DNA of 64,000 nucleotides from Rhynochetos jubatus (taxonomy: Eukaryota > Chordata > Aves > Eurypygiformes > Rhynochetidae). Within the stretch, counting starts at the first letter, position 1. Each line of letters opens with the position of its first letter. Shown here in pieces: positions 1 to 13,472 of this stretch. The position numbers were made by a program, and so were the translations under genes. The DNA lies in assembly GCA_027574665.1 (NCBI GenBank), contig CM050648.1:52534700-52598699 (forward strand), given 5' to 3'. A model generated the notes under the pieces. The model had not been told where the DNA came from. It did no database searches and was given only the letters and a program-made list of their open reading frames with translations.

Positions 1-3000
1 CAAGCAGCCTTTACACAGTGTCACCAGGAATTTTCCTGTAAAACCTTATCTGAGATACTCAGTTTCCATTGATGGTGTCTTACTACTAGGTCTGTTTAAG
101 TTTAAGCCTTTTTATGAGGTATTACCTTTGTCTCAGTCAAGACCATCTCCCTTTTATGTATTAACTTGGACTCATATATGGCACTTATTAGTTTCACAGC
201 CTTGTCTACTACCTGTCCTCAATGGCTATGTCTTTACTTGAGAAAATCCAGATTCAGCAGCAGATGGTTAAGTGTTATTGCCTTGCAGCAAAATCACAGC
301 CATTCAACCACTCCTGAGAAGTGACTGCTGAACCCAGGCTTTTTCCTAGGATAGAGCTGACCTCAGTATCGACATGTGACTGTGGCAGTAACCAACTTTC
401 CTGTGTGCTCATATAATCTCTAGCATGATCAGCTCCCAGTCTTGCCTGGAACATCTGTGCAATACCATTAACAATACATAATGGGAATAATTTGAAAAGG
501 TATGGAATAAATAAAGGGGGAAAAAATAATATAGATATCTAAGTCCACATACCTACCCATATTTCCTAGTTAGAAACTTAAAGGGTATTAGTTTCTCTCA
601 CAAAACTGTAGTCACAATCAAATTAACATTTTCCATACAGCTCTTCGTTGCTCATCAGTAAGAAAATCGTGATGTTATTACTCTGATACTTGAGGATAAA
701 ATATATTGCAAATGGTCATCAATGCTTTATTATAAGTGACAATAATAATGTTTCCTTGGCAAAGAAGACCTACATCTAAATGTGCAAGAACTTACAGCTC
801 CTAAGAATATATTTAACTCTGAGCAGTCTTGAACAACCAGAGTAGTTATCAAACTGACAACATGACCATTTTTCTTAGAGACTAAAATGGCATATTGATG
901 ATGATTACTTTAATCTCATTTTAAGTACCTCATAAAATGCTTGAGAGGTTTGAAGCAATCTGGAGTTCAGAAGTTTTCTTCTAATTACAAGCCCTGTATA
1001 CAATTTTCCAAAAATGATCTACCGTCATTTCAGTCTGCATGGAGAAGAATGATGTAGAGTAGCAAGGGTGAAGAAGAAGCATTTTCAGACTGACCTGGAT
1101 TAAGAAACAGAGCACACACATTCATCTTTCACAGTGTCTGAATCTGAATAAAGATGTAATCCTCCACTTTTCTAAGGTTTGGACACCTCTTCCATGGTCG
1201 GTTTCACTTCTCAAGTTGTCTAGGATTCCTTCAACTGGTTCACTCAGTTCAGTGAAAAGATTATTGGGTAGAATTGGTTGGCCAGCATGATCCTAGTCAA
1301 ACATGGTAATTGCCATCATTCTTCCTTTGACCGTCTGAGTTGACAACTGCAAATTGGTGCTCCATGACATTTGCCATTGGTTTTCCCATAACCTTTAATT
1401 TCTGCATGTCTCCCGTTTTGAGAGGGGTTTCATGTAAGTAGATCAGCTTTCCTTGGCAAGCACAAACTCTGAGAATGGACATGGCCTGAAGAATGTAACC
1501 TAGCAGCACAGCTGAAAGTTCACTCTGGTCTTCGAGTAATGTTACTGTATTGGTAAACAGTTCACACCAGGGAAATTGTGAAATCTTCTATCTCTTCTTC
1601 ATCCCCCTCCCACCCCAAGAGAGCTTATCCTCCATATTGCCCTTCTCAAGTTTCTGAAGATACTCTGTATGTACATCTATGTGCAATTTGACCCTGAGAC
1701 TTTACTGTTCAATATGTGTCCTACAAACTGCCTTTTACATATTGACAGCTTAAGCGAGGATACAACTTTGGAAACCTGTTTCCAAAACATGAAATAATTT
1801 TTCTAAGATATTCTTTCCTCCTGAAGGAGGATCAACAAATTGCAGGCATAAACAAATACCTTCAAATACCTGGTGATTTGAAAGTTCTCTTTTGGATTCA
1901 CTAAAATGGAGAATGTGATACGACATCTCATGTCATTCCCTAGATAAGGTAACAATACTGACTTAGGGTGGTGTGTCTGTTAAATTCCTTTAAATCAATG
2001 AGTTTGAGTTCCTTCTGACAAATCACATTTCCAGTTCTTTTTACACAAACAGTTCAGTTTGTGCTGTCAGTCTCCAAATCACTTTTGCTGTATTAATTCT
2101 TTCTCCCAAACCATCATTTTTTTCATAGTTTTCTTGTTTTGTTTTGTTGTGGGGAGGGAGGTCCTATCTCATAAATACATTTTAATCTGCTAATTCCCAG
2201 GTTATGACTTCTTTCTGGTTTGGAAATATTTTGAAAACTGCATGTACTGCAGACATAAATAAACAATAACAAGTCTATTGTTATAAAAATATTCATTCTG
2301 GACATGTTAGACCTTAGCTTTTATGACTTTCAACTTAATCAATTTCTTTTTAGTTCAGCTGTTAAACTTGATCCTTCTAAAGTTAAAGCTTGCTTTGAAA
2401 TAAATGAGTAGGGTTTTTTGCTACTTTTCAGTGGTCACAGTGTGTATGATTTACTTGTGCTTTTTCTAAAACAGGCATTTTGAGGCATACAGCAGATTTA
2501 CAAACAGCAGGCCAGATGAACAAAGTCCAGATCTGGATAACACTGTTCAGTTTCCAAATCTACTTGATATATCATGGAATTCTAGCTCTTTTATTTTTGT
2601 TTTTAGTTGTTTTGGTTTTTTTTTTTCCTCAGATTTTTATACTGCCTAGTGATAGGATGAACTATACTTTTATTACAGTACAGAGGCACAGATTCAGCTA
2701 ACCACGATATTGCAAGTGTGATGATCTTGACTTCATTAATACTAATGACAATTGACCTTCCTCAAAGACTTGTCCAAATTTAATTAGGAAAGAAGAGAAC
2801 AAATCAGAATTATTATAACCATTAGAAATGGCATTATGTATCTCTCCACCAGACAATAGCAGCAGCAGATGTTTGGTTTTTAAATTGATGTTATTCCTCC
2901 AGGGATATTGACCCTGAAAAATTCAGGATTTCATTTTTAAAAATGGAATAGGTACACTTCTTAATGAAGCTGAAATCCATAGGGTTTGATGAAGACAAAG

Positions 3001-3489
3001 AAGCAAAGTTTACATTTGCATGTATCCTAATGGAAGAATTAGTGAACGATCAAAGGAAAATTCAATCTACAAAGGTTAAACCAGGCTACCTGATAGCCTG
3101 GCTGCTATTAACTTCAGTCTGAAACAGTTAAGGGACCAAATTTACACTCAGTATGTTCATAGACACCTTTCTGAATTGGAGACTAAATCAAAGGAAGGCC
3201 CCATAGATTTCTGGAGCTCTGTTGGCCTTCAGAGCTGCCTTCCATGGCATCAAACTACACTCCTAAAAAAAAAAAAAGTAATCTGCTCCTTTGAAGTTCA
3301 GGTTCAATTCTGTTGAAGCTGACAGGAGCCAACTATAGTTGATGTAGCTATAGCTGACATCTGGATGTGAGTATTTAGAGGCTTATCTTTGTTACATTCC
3401 AAGTTAAGTAGTGTTAGATTCCACAGCAGGAGCAAAGGTCTTCCTTGGCACTACAGTGCTCACATTTCATAGTACTTATCAAGTGTTTG
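1..3489. other. A+T-rich non-coding stretch, no gene recognised
   Basis: No protein family, RNA gene or transposon could be recognised on either strand. All reading frames are short (70 codons or fewer) and lack coding-like composition. Visible small features are a perfect 8-base-pair stem with a 5-base loop at 3081-3101 and a run of 13 A at 3265-3277. A pyrimidine tract ending in CAG near 2635 looks like a splice acceptor, but the frame after it closes within about 25 codons. Intergenic or intronic DNA is the simplest reading. Confidence 0.6.
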
Positions 3490-4145
3490 TCATAAAATCA
3501 TAGAATCCTAGATTCTTACAGGTTGGGAAAGACCGTTAAGATCACCAAGTCCAACCCTTAACCTAACAGTGCTAATGTCACCACTAAACCATATCCCTAA
3601 ACACCTCATCCACAATTCCAGGGCGTGGTGACTATATATGAAAAATGCCTCCAGGGATGGTCACCCAACCACTTCCCTGGGCAGCCCATTCCAATACCTG
3701 ACAACCCTTTTGGTGAAGACATTTTTCCTAATATCCAGTCTAAACCACCCCTGTCACAACTTGAGGCCATTTACTCTTGTTCTATTGCTTGTTACTTGAG
3801 AAAACAGACCAACACTCACCTCTGTACAACCTCCTTTCAGGTAGCTGTGGGGAGAGATAAGGTCTCCCCTGGGCCTCCTCTTCTCCACAACCCCAGTTCC
3901 CTCTGCTGCTCCTCACAGACCTTGTTCTTTAGACCCTTCACCAACTTCATTGCCCTTCTCTGGACACAGTCCAGAACCTCACTGTCTTTCTTCCAGTAAG
4001 GGGCCTAAAACTGAACACCGTATTCAAGGTGTGGACTCACCAGTGCTGAGTACCGAGGGACAACTGCTGCCCTAGTCCTGCTGGTCGCACAGTTCCTGAT
4101 GCAGGCCAGGATGCCATTGGCCTTCTTGGCCACCTGGGCACACTA
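3490..4145 (-). mobile_element. CR1 LINE, 5'-truncated 3' end
   Basis: The plus strand opens with the reverse complement of the CR1 terminal repeat (TCATAGAATCMTAGA type at 3490-3510). It continues with the familiar antisense CR1 sequence: the GGTTGGGAAAGACC motif, AAGTCCAACCCTTAACC, the 'caccactaaaccat' stretch, and later the 'ccattggccttcttggccac' block near 4110-4135. The element therefore lies on the minus strand with its 3' end at 3490, and homology stops near 4145. This is the usual 5' truncation of CR1, which moves by target-primed reverse transcription and leaves no poly(A) tail. The 124-codon frame at 3625-3999 on the plus strand is antisense to the LINE and is not a gene. Divergence is moderate, so the copy is not recent. 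Confidence 0.93.
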
Positions 4146-5064
4146 AACAACAACTGAATGTCAACAACATCTTGTTCAGGAAATGAAATGAGAGTTCAGC
4201 TGGAGCAGGGAAAAGCTACCTCTTCTCAGACCTGAGGCAGCTCTTGTCAAATGTGTTCTGGTGTCCTGAAAAACAAATGTGTCTCAAGTGGTCTTTCCAA
4301 GTGTCAAATGGTTGCCAAGGATGTGGTTTTGCCAACTGGGAGGTGGGAGCCAAGGACATGACTCAATATTGGAAGTTACTACAGGGCAGCTATATTTGGC
4401 GCTGAAGTGAGTAGGTTACAAACTGTTTCTAGGAAGAAAAATTCACAGGATTTTTTTTTTTTTTTTTTTTTTTACCTAATAAGTGCTCTAAATTGGCCTG
4501 ATGATTGTAAAATTTTGAGCTGAAACTTTGGGGGAGAAGAACAAGCAGGACTGAAGTAACATTGTGCTGCAAGCATTGCATCCCCACTGTTTTCTTCCAG
4601 CAAGCATATAGTATCACAGATGTTTCTAAGCTGTTCTGATGCCTACTAAACAACTCATTTTGTCAGATTCTCAGGGCATCTCAACATCAGTGAGTTGAAT
4701 GTCAGACCTCAGAAGCAGCAATGACCACAAACTTATCCCCAAATAACTAGTCAAAGGTAATGAAGAGATTATTAACATGGCTTCAAAGGAGAATCAAGGA
4801 GCCAAGTGGAAAACAGAGAAAGCTCAAAAAGAGCAGACACACAAAGGAAAACGAGATTGACCGACCAGGTCATATCAGAGGTTCTCAACTTGTTTCTGAC
4901 AGTTGTCCCAAATGGATGTCTCGGGAACAGGAATCTCCCAGGCTCCAACAATTTGCAACACACAAATGTTAAGACAGAGTTATTAGGTTTGTATCCAATA
5001 ACCATAAAGGTTGGTGGTTTTTTCTATTTTTTGTTTGTTTGGTTGTTGTTGGGTTTTATTTTTA
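4146..5064. other. Non-coding stretch between two CR1 copies
   Basis: No gene or repeat family is recognised. A run of 23 T lies at 4451-4473. Overlapping frames of 70 to 121 codons at 4760-5171 run on both strands, and the longest continues into the adjacent CR1 fossil, which argues against coding. Confidence 0.5.
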
Positions 5065-5280
5065 ATTCAAGTTGTGTTTTGAATCCATGTAAACTTTTGG
5101 CATATGCAACATGTTTTAGTAAAGAATTCTACAACTTAGTTGCACGCACTGATAGAGTCACCTTCCTTTAGTTATTTTGAATGTCTCTTCTCACCTTGCC
5201 CATTAAAAACTCAGAGGAGTGTGTAAACTTTTAATATCTTCTCAGACATCCATCATATAGGCTGAAGAGTACCATTCTAT
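5065..5280 (-). mobile_element. Ancient CR1-type LINE fossil
   Basis: The plus strand resembles the antisense of old amniote CR1 elements. It has 'gaatccatgtaaacttttgg' near 5081, then a degraded 'catccacaacatcctgtgg'-like part, 'aaagaattctacaacttag' near 5120, and the marker 'ggctgaagag' near 5260. Divergence is high, with small gaps, so this belongs to a much older layer than the copy at 3490-4145. Orientation is inferred from the position of these blocks in the family. Borders are approximate. Confidence 0.6.
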
Positions 5281-8170
5281 TTAAATGTTTCATGTAAAGA
5301 CGCTATTTTATAGCTGTGATCATCTTTATAATCATTACCCCAAGCAATGCAAAGTTGGTTTGGACCGGTGCAAAGGTGGAGATAACACAAGTTCTGAAGA
5401 AGGCTTGGGAGAACAAATATCCATAAAGATGTGAGAAATTTCAGCCATGAAGAAAAAATGCAGAAAGGAATGAGGGAAGGTTGGGCTGTTTCCTTATTTG
5501 ATTACACCACCATTACTAGTGTAGAGTAGCTGCAACCAACTCCTACTACAATTACAGTCAATTATTACATTTGTTTTAGAATACTGCTTTGATCAAGAAA
5601 CTACCATATTAGGATCAAAGACAAAGTAGAAAGATTAAAATTCATTAGAAACCCTTTCAAAATATTGCTCAGGAGTTAACAAAAGTTCCAGAAGTGTTGT
5701 GATTTGAAATTTTGACCTTTTTTGTCTCTATCTTGTTTCAAATTTTTCCCAGATGACCTTTTAGAGGTCATCTCATGCAATAGATGGTAATTTTTGCATC
5801 TAGATGGGTTGGTTTGATCTCTCTTGAACACCACATGCTTCCTCAGACTTGATGTCAAATCTTTGAAGTTTTTGCACTGCTACTTTAATAAAAACAACAT
5901 TTTTTCTTATTAGTCGAAACTTTAAAATCATGTAATGTATTTAAATTGTGAATAACTCGACTACAGCTTTGACATTTCTGCATTTTAACAAACTGAGTTT
6001 GCTCTACATTTTTGTTGACTGATAGCTCAAGAAAACTTTTTTGGCATTTGAGCTCTTTACCCTTTTATACATACAGCTTTATTCAGGAAAAAAAAAAAAA
6101 GAGAGAGAGAGAAAAAAACCTCAAAGTCAAGTCATAAATCTTTCTCTAAAATCAGTAACAGCAAAAATAATAAATGATTCTAGACCTTCATTCATACATA
6201 TCTTGTTTTCTAAAGAAAAAAGTTTTAACTTTTATTAGGATGTTCACACAAAAGCTGCAACATCATGGGCAGTATCAGAATCGCATAGTAAAGCTGAGAT
6301 GTAAACTACAGGATATTTATTCAGCATTTGGAATCATTACTCATTCAGGAACTACTTATAGAGTATGGACTGCTGCTGGGGAACACTCCCTACTGCAAGC
6401 AGTCTGCATGGCTTTAGTAAGATCCTGCTTGCATAGCTCCCTTTTTAACTCTCATGAATGGAAACTCCCCATTATGACTTCAAAAATAGGGGGGTTTTAA
6501 GTAGTAAAATTTCATGAACACTGTATCAGGAAAGACATAAATCATATCTCATAGAAACAGACAACCAGCCTAAGCCATATCATGAATCTATGACATAGCT
6601 CACACGGATTTCCCTGCAAGATGAAATCTGAGGGATTCTCTCGTCTGACAGCCATTCCTGCCATTCAGCATTAAACCCTATTTCTTTGGTGTTTGTAGAT
6701 TAAATAGCGATACCTATCTTCCAGACCTTCCCCAAGCATCCCAACAGATAAGAGGTTTTTCCAACAGGCAAGGATTGAGATTTCTATCTGCAAGCATTAT
6801 GTATATGCAATTGAACTGTGTCCTCTACTTTAAGACAAAATACTTTAAAGTACAGAAACTGAGGCATGAGCATATATAACAAATTGTGATTCCTGACATG
6901 CTGTGAAGTCATCCTGTAAGTAGTTCTACAAAAAAAAAAAAAAAAGGAGAGTTTAAAATTCCTGTACCAGTGCTAAACAAACCTAAAATTATTAATCTTA
7001 CACAAATATGTTATTGAAAACCTGACCATGGATAACATTCACTCCTATGTACCCTGATGTATAGCTTTGAAAGGGATTGATTAGCATGGGGCTTAAACGC
7101 CCTAAAGTGGAAATCTTCTCGCCACTGTTGGTCATGAGGATGAAACAGAGAACAACAGAGAATGTAAAGTCAGTTACAGAATTAATATTCTAAACCTACT
7201 TCACTGAGAACACATCAAGCCACACTGTATGTTATTCTACACTTGACCAATTTAAAATTTATCTCTATCCCTAATATCAGCCAGAGAGATTTATCACTTC
7301 TCAAAGTCAGAAAATCTCCTGTAAACTAAACCATATGGTGGTAACTGCTAAAAATGGCCATAAGAAGGAAAACATCTGCCCTTATCCCCAAACCTATTTT
7401 TTTTCAGCTGTGTACATCTTACTGAATTGTGTATAAATCTGAAAGGCAATAGAGGTGATTCTATATAAATATAACCATTTTTGAATGGAGAAGGAAAAAC
7501 AAGGTCCTTGACCTGAAGATCTTGCGTTCTGAAGAAAGGACATATAAAAGTTAAGAATTCTCAAGGGCACACGGGGTAGGCAAGAAAGCTGAATACAAGG
7601 TTAGGCTGACTTAGAATCTGATCAGTGGAAAGGAAGGTGGATTCAACAGTAATATTTTTGAAATTTTAATTAAAAAAATTGACTGAACAATGTAGCAATG
7701 AATTGCCCAAGCTTGTACAAACATGCAACTTAGGAAAGCATCACCATGATCAAGTTCATCATCAGTTCATCAGTGTAATGTACTAGATGGCTTTCTCATA
7801 AGATCCATCTCAATGAACTAATCCAATTGCACCTTAAATATTAATTGGATTTTTTACTCCCCCTAGTCACACTAGAGAGGCAGTGGAGAGTGCAGTCATA
7901 AAGGTGATGAGAGAGAGAAGACAGCTCAAATCACTTTCCTGTATTCAAAAATCAGAGAGAAGCTGATATCCCAGATATCTGGGATCATGGGATTGATCAG
8001 TGTTGCATCAGTAAAGTGAAAGAGAAACTGAAGTAGGTGTCAGAGAAATAGTTTCCTCCCAGAAAATCTTCACCTGAAGAGTTATTCTGGAAACCCTGCC
8101 ATAATTAATGGCTTGCCTGGGTGGGGCAATTTGAATTGAGAGAGAGAGTATATTAGTTGGTAAGACCCAG

Positions 8171-8174
<4 letters not shown>
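5281..8174. other. A+T-rich non-coding stretch
   Basis: No gene or interspersed repeat is recognised. Small items are a short GA run near 6101-6111, a run of 16 A at 6930-6945, and a perfect 18-base palindrome at 7968-7985. The 108-codon frame at 6174-6500 shows no family resemblance and is probably chance. Confidence 0.5.

Positions 8175-8209
<35 letters not shown>
8175..8209 (+). repeat. Uninterrupted run of 35 A
   Basis: A homopolymer of 35 A with no interruption. It could be the poly(A) tail of a retroposed transcript on the plus strand. However, the 200 bases upstream match nothing I recognise, and no target-site duplication is evident on either side. It is best treated as a simple repeat. 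Confidence 0.95.
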
Positions 8210-8213
<4 letters not shown>

Positions 8214-11200
8214 TATAAGGTACTGTGTGTGAGGATCAGAGCACATAGTCCTTAATTAATAGAAGGGGTTATACAATGAAGTGTCCTAAGAAGATGAGGG
8301 CCACAGTGCCCTGAAAGAGGGCTTTTCCCTTTGCATTTTGTCTTTCAGGTGACGGGTGTTTTTAGACATGCTAGGTGATATCCATAGCCTCTGAATCATT
8401 CAAGATATTCTGAGGGAGGGAGAGACAGAACAGGACAGGATAGAGAAATTGTAACAAAAAATGTCATTTTCTATATTATTTGTATGATGTTGGTACTTGC
8501 TGCTGCCGTTGTATATCTTTGCTAAAAGATATAAATCAGTTCTAGTAAGGGGTGCCAATAGATTGACCAATTATATGATGAATGACAGACTGATTTATGT
8601 CTGTACTGTCTCCAGTCATGAGTTAGGAAGGCACTGTTGCTAGGAAGCCAAGAGCAGTGAGGATTTCAGCTTCAGTAGGGAAATCTGGATTCATCATGCT
8701 GCATTCTCTAAATCTCTTAACTCCTCAGAGAAAACACATTTGTTTTTCCAATCTGTATATTTGACTTCTTCCTCTGACAGATATACCAAAAACTACCTAG
8801 GTGAATGCACGACCTTACAATAAAATCACAATTAATCTTGAAATATTATTTAAACTCTCTGAAAAGAGCACTTGCCTTGTTTCAAAGGTGTAATATGCCT
8901 TTTTAGTCCTAGACCTGGCAACTAATATAATCACAGAGTTAAGCTGATACCAGAAAGAAAAGAATAATCTGGGGTCTTAAACTTACCATTAGGATCTAAG
9001 AAAAAAGCTTCATTTTTCAAACGGTCTGAGCAATAAACAGCTGCAGTCTAGGTCAAAGAAAGAGCTCTGAAAACCAGATAATTATTTTCAGTACCTAAAT
9101 ATGAATTTGAAAGCCAATGCGATGTTTGAAAGTCAATAAGAATATTTTAAGTTCTTTAAAAATCTGACCTTAACCTTAAGCTCCTGTTTTTCTACAGGTC
9201 ATATCTGGAAGAGCTTAACTTTTCAAATCTTCTGGGCACCAGTGGTCCAGCTGGACATGCTGTAATTCATGGGCACTCTGCTTTCCTCAGCAGAAGGCCA
9301 AAGGTGTCTCAGGTTAGCGTTGCAGAAAGACACTCTGGTCTTGAATTTTAAGAGTTATTTACATTGCCTGGGAAATTATGATTTTTCTTTTGGCCATGAT
9401 ATCTCTGGTCCAACACTGTCTTGATAACAAGTGGAACCTAGTAATACTTGAAGAGGATGTGAAGTTTGGCAAAGGAGTCTGGATGAGGCTGAAAAGCTAC
9501 GGTACAAGTCCCACAAGGCAAAGCTATAATTTCCTGCAGGAAACACAAATTAAGGTCATTTCCAAACCTCATTTTCCATTGCAAACAATTTTGACAGACA
9601 AAGATTGACCAGTCATTCAGTTACACGTATTTTTCAAAACAGTGTTTCCCAAACTTCTTAATTATAACCACTGTCATTCATTGCTCAAAAATGTCTCCAG
9701 ATCATCATTCAAACTCTTAGCTGGAAACCTTCTGCTATCAATAGGATTCTGAAGATCATCTCGGGAAGTAGGAGTCTACATCTTCATAATGACTTATTAA
9801 TTTGGTCGCAAGTTTTAAATATCATCATTGGAAAAAACAGAGAGTGGTAAATTATTTTTCACTGTTGTTACTGTTTATGTTGTGAGATACTGGGAGGAGT
9901 AACAGACAGGGGAAGGAAGGACGGAGGATTGCATTAAAGTGTATGTTCAAGGATATATTAATGTAGGTAAAATTTAAAAAATATGTCAGCCTATAAAATT
10001 TCCTATGAAATACCTTTGGAACAAGGGGAAAAGTGGTATTTGTATAAAATATTCCCAAACATTCAAGTCATCTTCCAAAAGTAACAGAGAAAGTCTAGAT
10101 GTCTCTTTTAAAAGTTTCTCCATGAAAGTTTGAATGTTATTTTTACATCAGTTTTTAGAACAAAATTAGGAGAAACTAAAGCTAAGCCAAAACAAATCAT
10201 GTATGACCTCCACAAAAACTAAATTGGAGCCTGTACATTTATTTCTAAATGATTTTTTTTTTTTGGCTCCTCTTATCTATATGGCCGATAGGCCAAACAA
10301 AATCCCTCAACCGTAACTGAAGCCCAATTAACTAAGATAAATTGTCAAATCACTCCGGAGAGGTGATCAGCATTATTTAATCTTGAAAGTTGAGGCTGTT
10401 GGCCAAAATAGGTATTCCACTAAGTATCACAGAGCATTTGCTATCAAATCCACTATTTGTCTAGCCAAAGTATTTTGTAACGTAGACAGATCTCTTACAG
10501 TTGAGAAACTTTGAAAATACAATCCTAAAGTTCTTACTGTTTCAGACTAAGTCAAAACAGCCAGTGAATGCTCTGCATACATGACTCATTTTTTTCTCCC
10601 AGAAGGAGTTATTTCTCCCAGCCACCTTTTCGGTCTTTCTTAGATACATTTAACAGAAATCCCAGTCCTTCAACCTTCCTTTTCCAGCCACTTGTTTCAG
10701 CTGTGGAGCTTCGTTAGTAGAGCCACACAGAGTTGCGCAAAACGGGGCTTATTTACTTTTCCATCAGAGTTTTTGATATTGCCAGTCCGAGATGTTAAAC
10801 ACAGTCTTCCATCACCTTGCCAGCTGCACCTCTGGCGCCTGAGTCTTCCCTTCCAAGACCTACTCAGAAAGTAGCTTTCTTGCACAAACCGGGAGGAGCT
10901 CAATTCAGTGATGAGCTACAGGGAGCTGTGAGGCTCTAAGCTTTGCCATTCAAACCTGGGCGCAGCGATACACTTAATAAAAGTGTGGGCACAGGCATTG
11001 CCCAACTACCATTGTATGCTAGGGTATGCACAATATTAGTCATTGTCAATGAAGGGGACTGCAGGTTTTCAATCCTTACAGTATCCCTCTCTCTGACCTC
11101 TCAACTTTTAAATATTAAATCCCCCTGGAGAGGGTGAAGTACAACTTTCTCTGTGTTGTTTCTGGCAATCAAAGAGTTAAGTTTCAGTTTGTCTCTTCAA

Positions 11201-13031
11201 AATATCAAGATTCTTTAAAGATTGTTTATCTTTGGCATTTTGTCTTTGAGTATATTACCTCTCTCTTAATTTTAGTTCTAGTCTCATATTTCCATAATGA
11301 ACTCATGATGTTAGGAACATCAGATATAGTATTTGGTTTTTTAGATAAAAAAGAAGTAACCATGATGCAAAACTAACATGTTAGCTTCTTATTCTGTTTA
11401 TCTATTTATTTGTCAGGGTGAGAAGCCTGTTTATCAGGATTACCTACAGTATAGGAGGTATTACAGCTGTCTCTCATGCATTTCAAATGCAGCCTTCTTA
11501 GCAGCAGTCACAATTTTACAAGAAACACATGTAGAAAACAATACAGAGCAGTCTTTAACCCTTGAAAATCAGATTTCACTAACAGTTTCTCATCTTAAAA
11601 TTACCAGCACTATATTCACTCTTATAATACAAATATTCACAGAATTTTTATGCTTAAAATACTCTTCAGGAATGTATAATAGAAAAACCTATAGGTGCTT
11701 TGCTCTTTGCAAAACTTGATGAAATCTTGTATGCTGAACAGAATTTCAATAGCTTTGCTAACTATGAGAAGTAAATTGGTCCTTCTTTCATGTACACATG
11801 CTGCTTTGCAAGTTCTGCTATGAATTTATTTGTGACTATTAAAGAATGCTCAGGTTATAGAAAAGGATGTTACTGAACTCTTGCATGAGGCAGAGGCGAT
11901 GCAAGGATATTTTTTTCTATGAAGATTTGCTCTTAAACTTGCATTACTGTCTGTATATAAATTCATGGAGCATGAAAAATCTTCAAGATATACATTGTGA
12001 AATAGCCTTGTTCATTTAGTAAGAATATTTGCTCTGCACAGTGGTGATATATGTTAGCTGAAGTATTGACATTAATATTGATTTCAATATGCCCTGGTAG
12101 ACAGAAGAAATTCTGAAAAAGATGAAACAAAGTGTGCAAATCATCTAAGGTTAATAATTATAATTGAAATGTTTTCTTTTTTTCTGCACCATGAATGGGT
12201 TTCCTTTCGCATAGATTTTCTCACTAGCAAGAAAACTTCTCATTTCAACTAAACACCTGTGTCTTCCAATTGTTCTTACTAGAGGAAATAAGACACAACT
12301 TCTCTCAGTCACCATCTATTTTGGGATGAAGTAATCTTCTCTCTTCAGTGACCACAGATGAAGGTTAGATGACTGGATTAATCTGTACACATGACTTTTA
12401 GCTGAATCTTGATGTAATGAATCTTGGTTTTGGTATCTGAAGCCTGGTACTGACTAAGTTGCAGATAAATTAACATTCTGAATATGAGGTTGTGCTGTTT
12501 ACATTCATGGTTTTCTGAGGAGCAAGCATTTAGGCACCTGTTTTAAGAGTCTATCTATCATCATATGATGTACGTATGATGGCCAAGCACAATAAAAATA
12601 TAAAAATGTGCAATATAAAAAATTACTTTTACAAGAATTTCACCAAAAAAAGCTAAACACTGAGTTTCCAGATGAAACCTAAAACTTCAAGTAAAAAATG
12701 GGAAAAAAGAAATGTTGTATTTAAAGAAAAGGATTTGAATGACCATGAGGTCATAAATTCAAGGTGAAGAAGTAGGAAGGACGTACAAGGCCTACAAGAG
12801 TAGTAAACAAAGAAGGTTAAGGGTAGAAAGGGCAATATAGAGTTCTTCAAGTCAACAGAATATATCTATTTCTGTGGATAGATTTAGGATTAGACTTGTA
12901 GGGAGGAAAGAGGGGTTAACAGAACATCAGCCATGAAGTATGTTACTTGAGAGATCTGAGAAGGGGTAAGCCATAAAAAAGCCAAGATGAGAATGAGAAT
13001 GATATAGGTAATGTAGAGCAAATGTGCTGTA
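8210..13031. other. A+T-rich non-coding stretch
   Basis: No gene recognised. The segment at about 10570-10960 has more CpG and a higher G+C content than its surroundings and holds overlapping frames on both strands (10692-10874, 10697-10903). None resembles a known protein. Frames at 11134-11376 and 11378-11719 are T-rich and look like chance. Confidence 0.5.
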
Positions 13032-13472
13032 ATCATAGAAACATAGAATCATAAAAAAGTTTAAGTTGAAAGGGACCTTAAAGATCATCTAGTTCTAAGC
13101 CCCCTGCCATGGGCAGGGACACTCTCCACTAGACCAGGTTGCTCAAAGCCTCATCCAGCCTGGCCTTGAACACTTCCAGGGATGAATCATCTACAGCTTC
13201 TCTGGGCAACCTGTTCCAGTACTTCATCACCTTCATCGTGAAGAATTAGTTCCTGATATCTAATCTAAATCTATCTGCTTTCAGTTTAAACCCATTACCC
13301 CTTGTCCTGTCGCTACAGGCTTGTAAAAAGTCCCTCCCTCAGCTTTCTTGTAGGCCCTTTCAGGTACTGGAAGGCTGCAATAAGGTCTCCCTGAAGCCTT
13401 TTCTTCCCCAGGCTGAACAACTCCAACTCTCTCAGCCTGTGCCCATAGGAGAGGTGCTCCAGCCCTCTGATA
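13032..13472 (-). mobile_element. CR1 LINE, 5'-truncated 3' end
   Basis: Starts with the reverse complement of the CR1 tail (ATCATAGAAACATAGAATC at 13032) and runs through the expected antisense blocks: 'gaaagggacctta', 'ccatgggcagggacac', 'agcctggccttgaacacttc', 'gggcaacctgttccagt', 'cccttgtcctgtcgctac' and 'aggtgctccagccctctgat'. The match is close and nearly gap-free, so this is the best-preserved CR1 in the window. It ends abruptly near 13472, where the family would continue, so it is 5' truncated. The 71-codon minus-strand frame at 13313-13528 overlaps its 5' part and is not an independent gene. Confidence 0.95.

Noticed and set aside
3625..3999. 124-codon plus-strand frame
   Set aside because: It lies entirely within a CR1 LINE on the opposite strand.
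6853..6870. 'acagaaactgaggca', resembling the MIR core
   Set aside because: Only 15 bases match, and flanking sequence does not continue the element.
8175..8209. Poly(A) tail of a processed pseudogene
   Set aside because: No recognisable transcript upstream and no target-site duplication around the A run.
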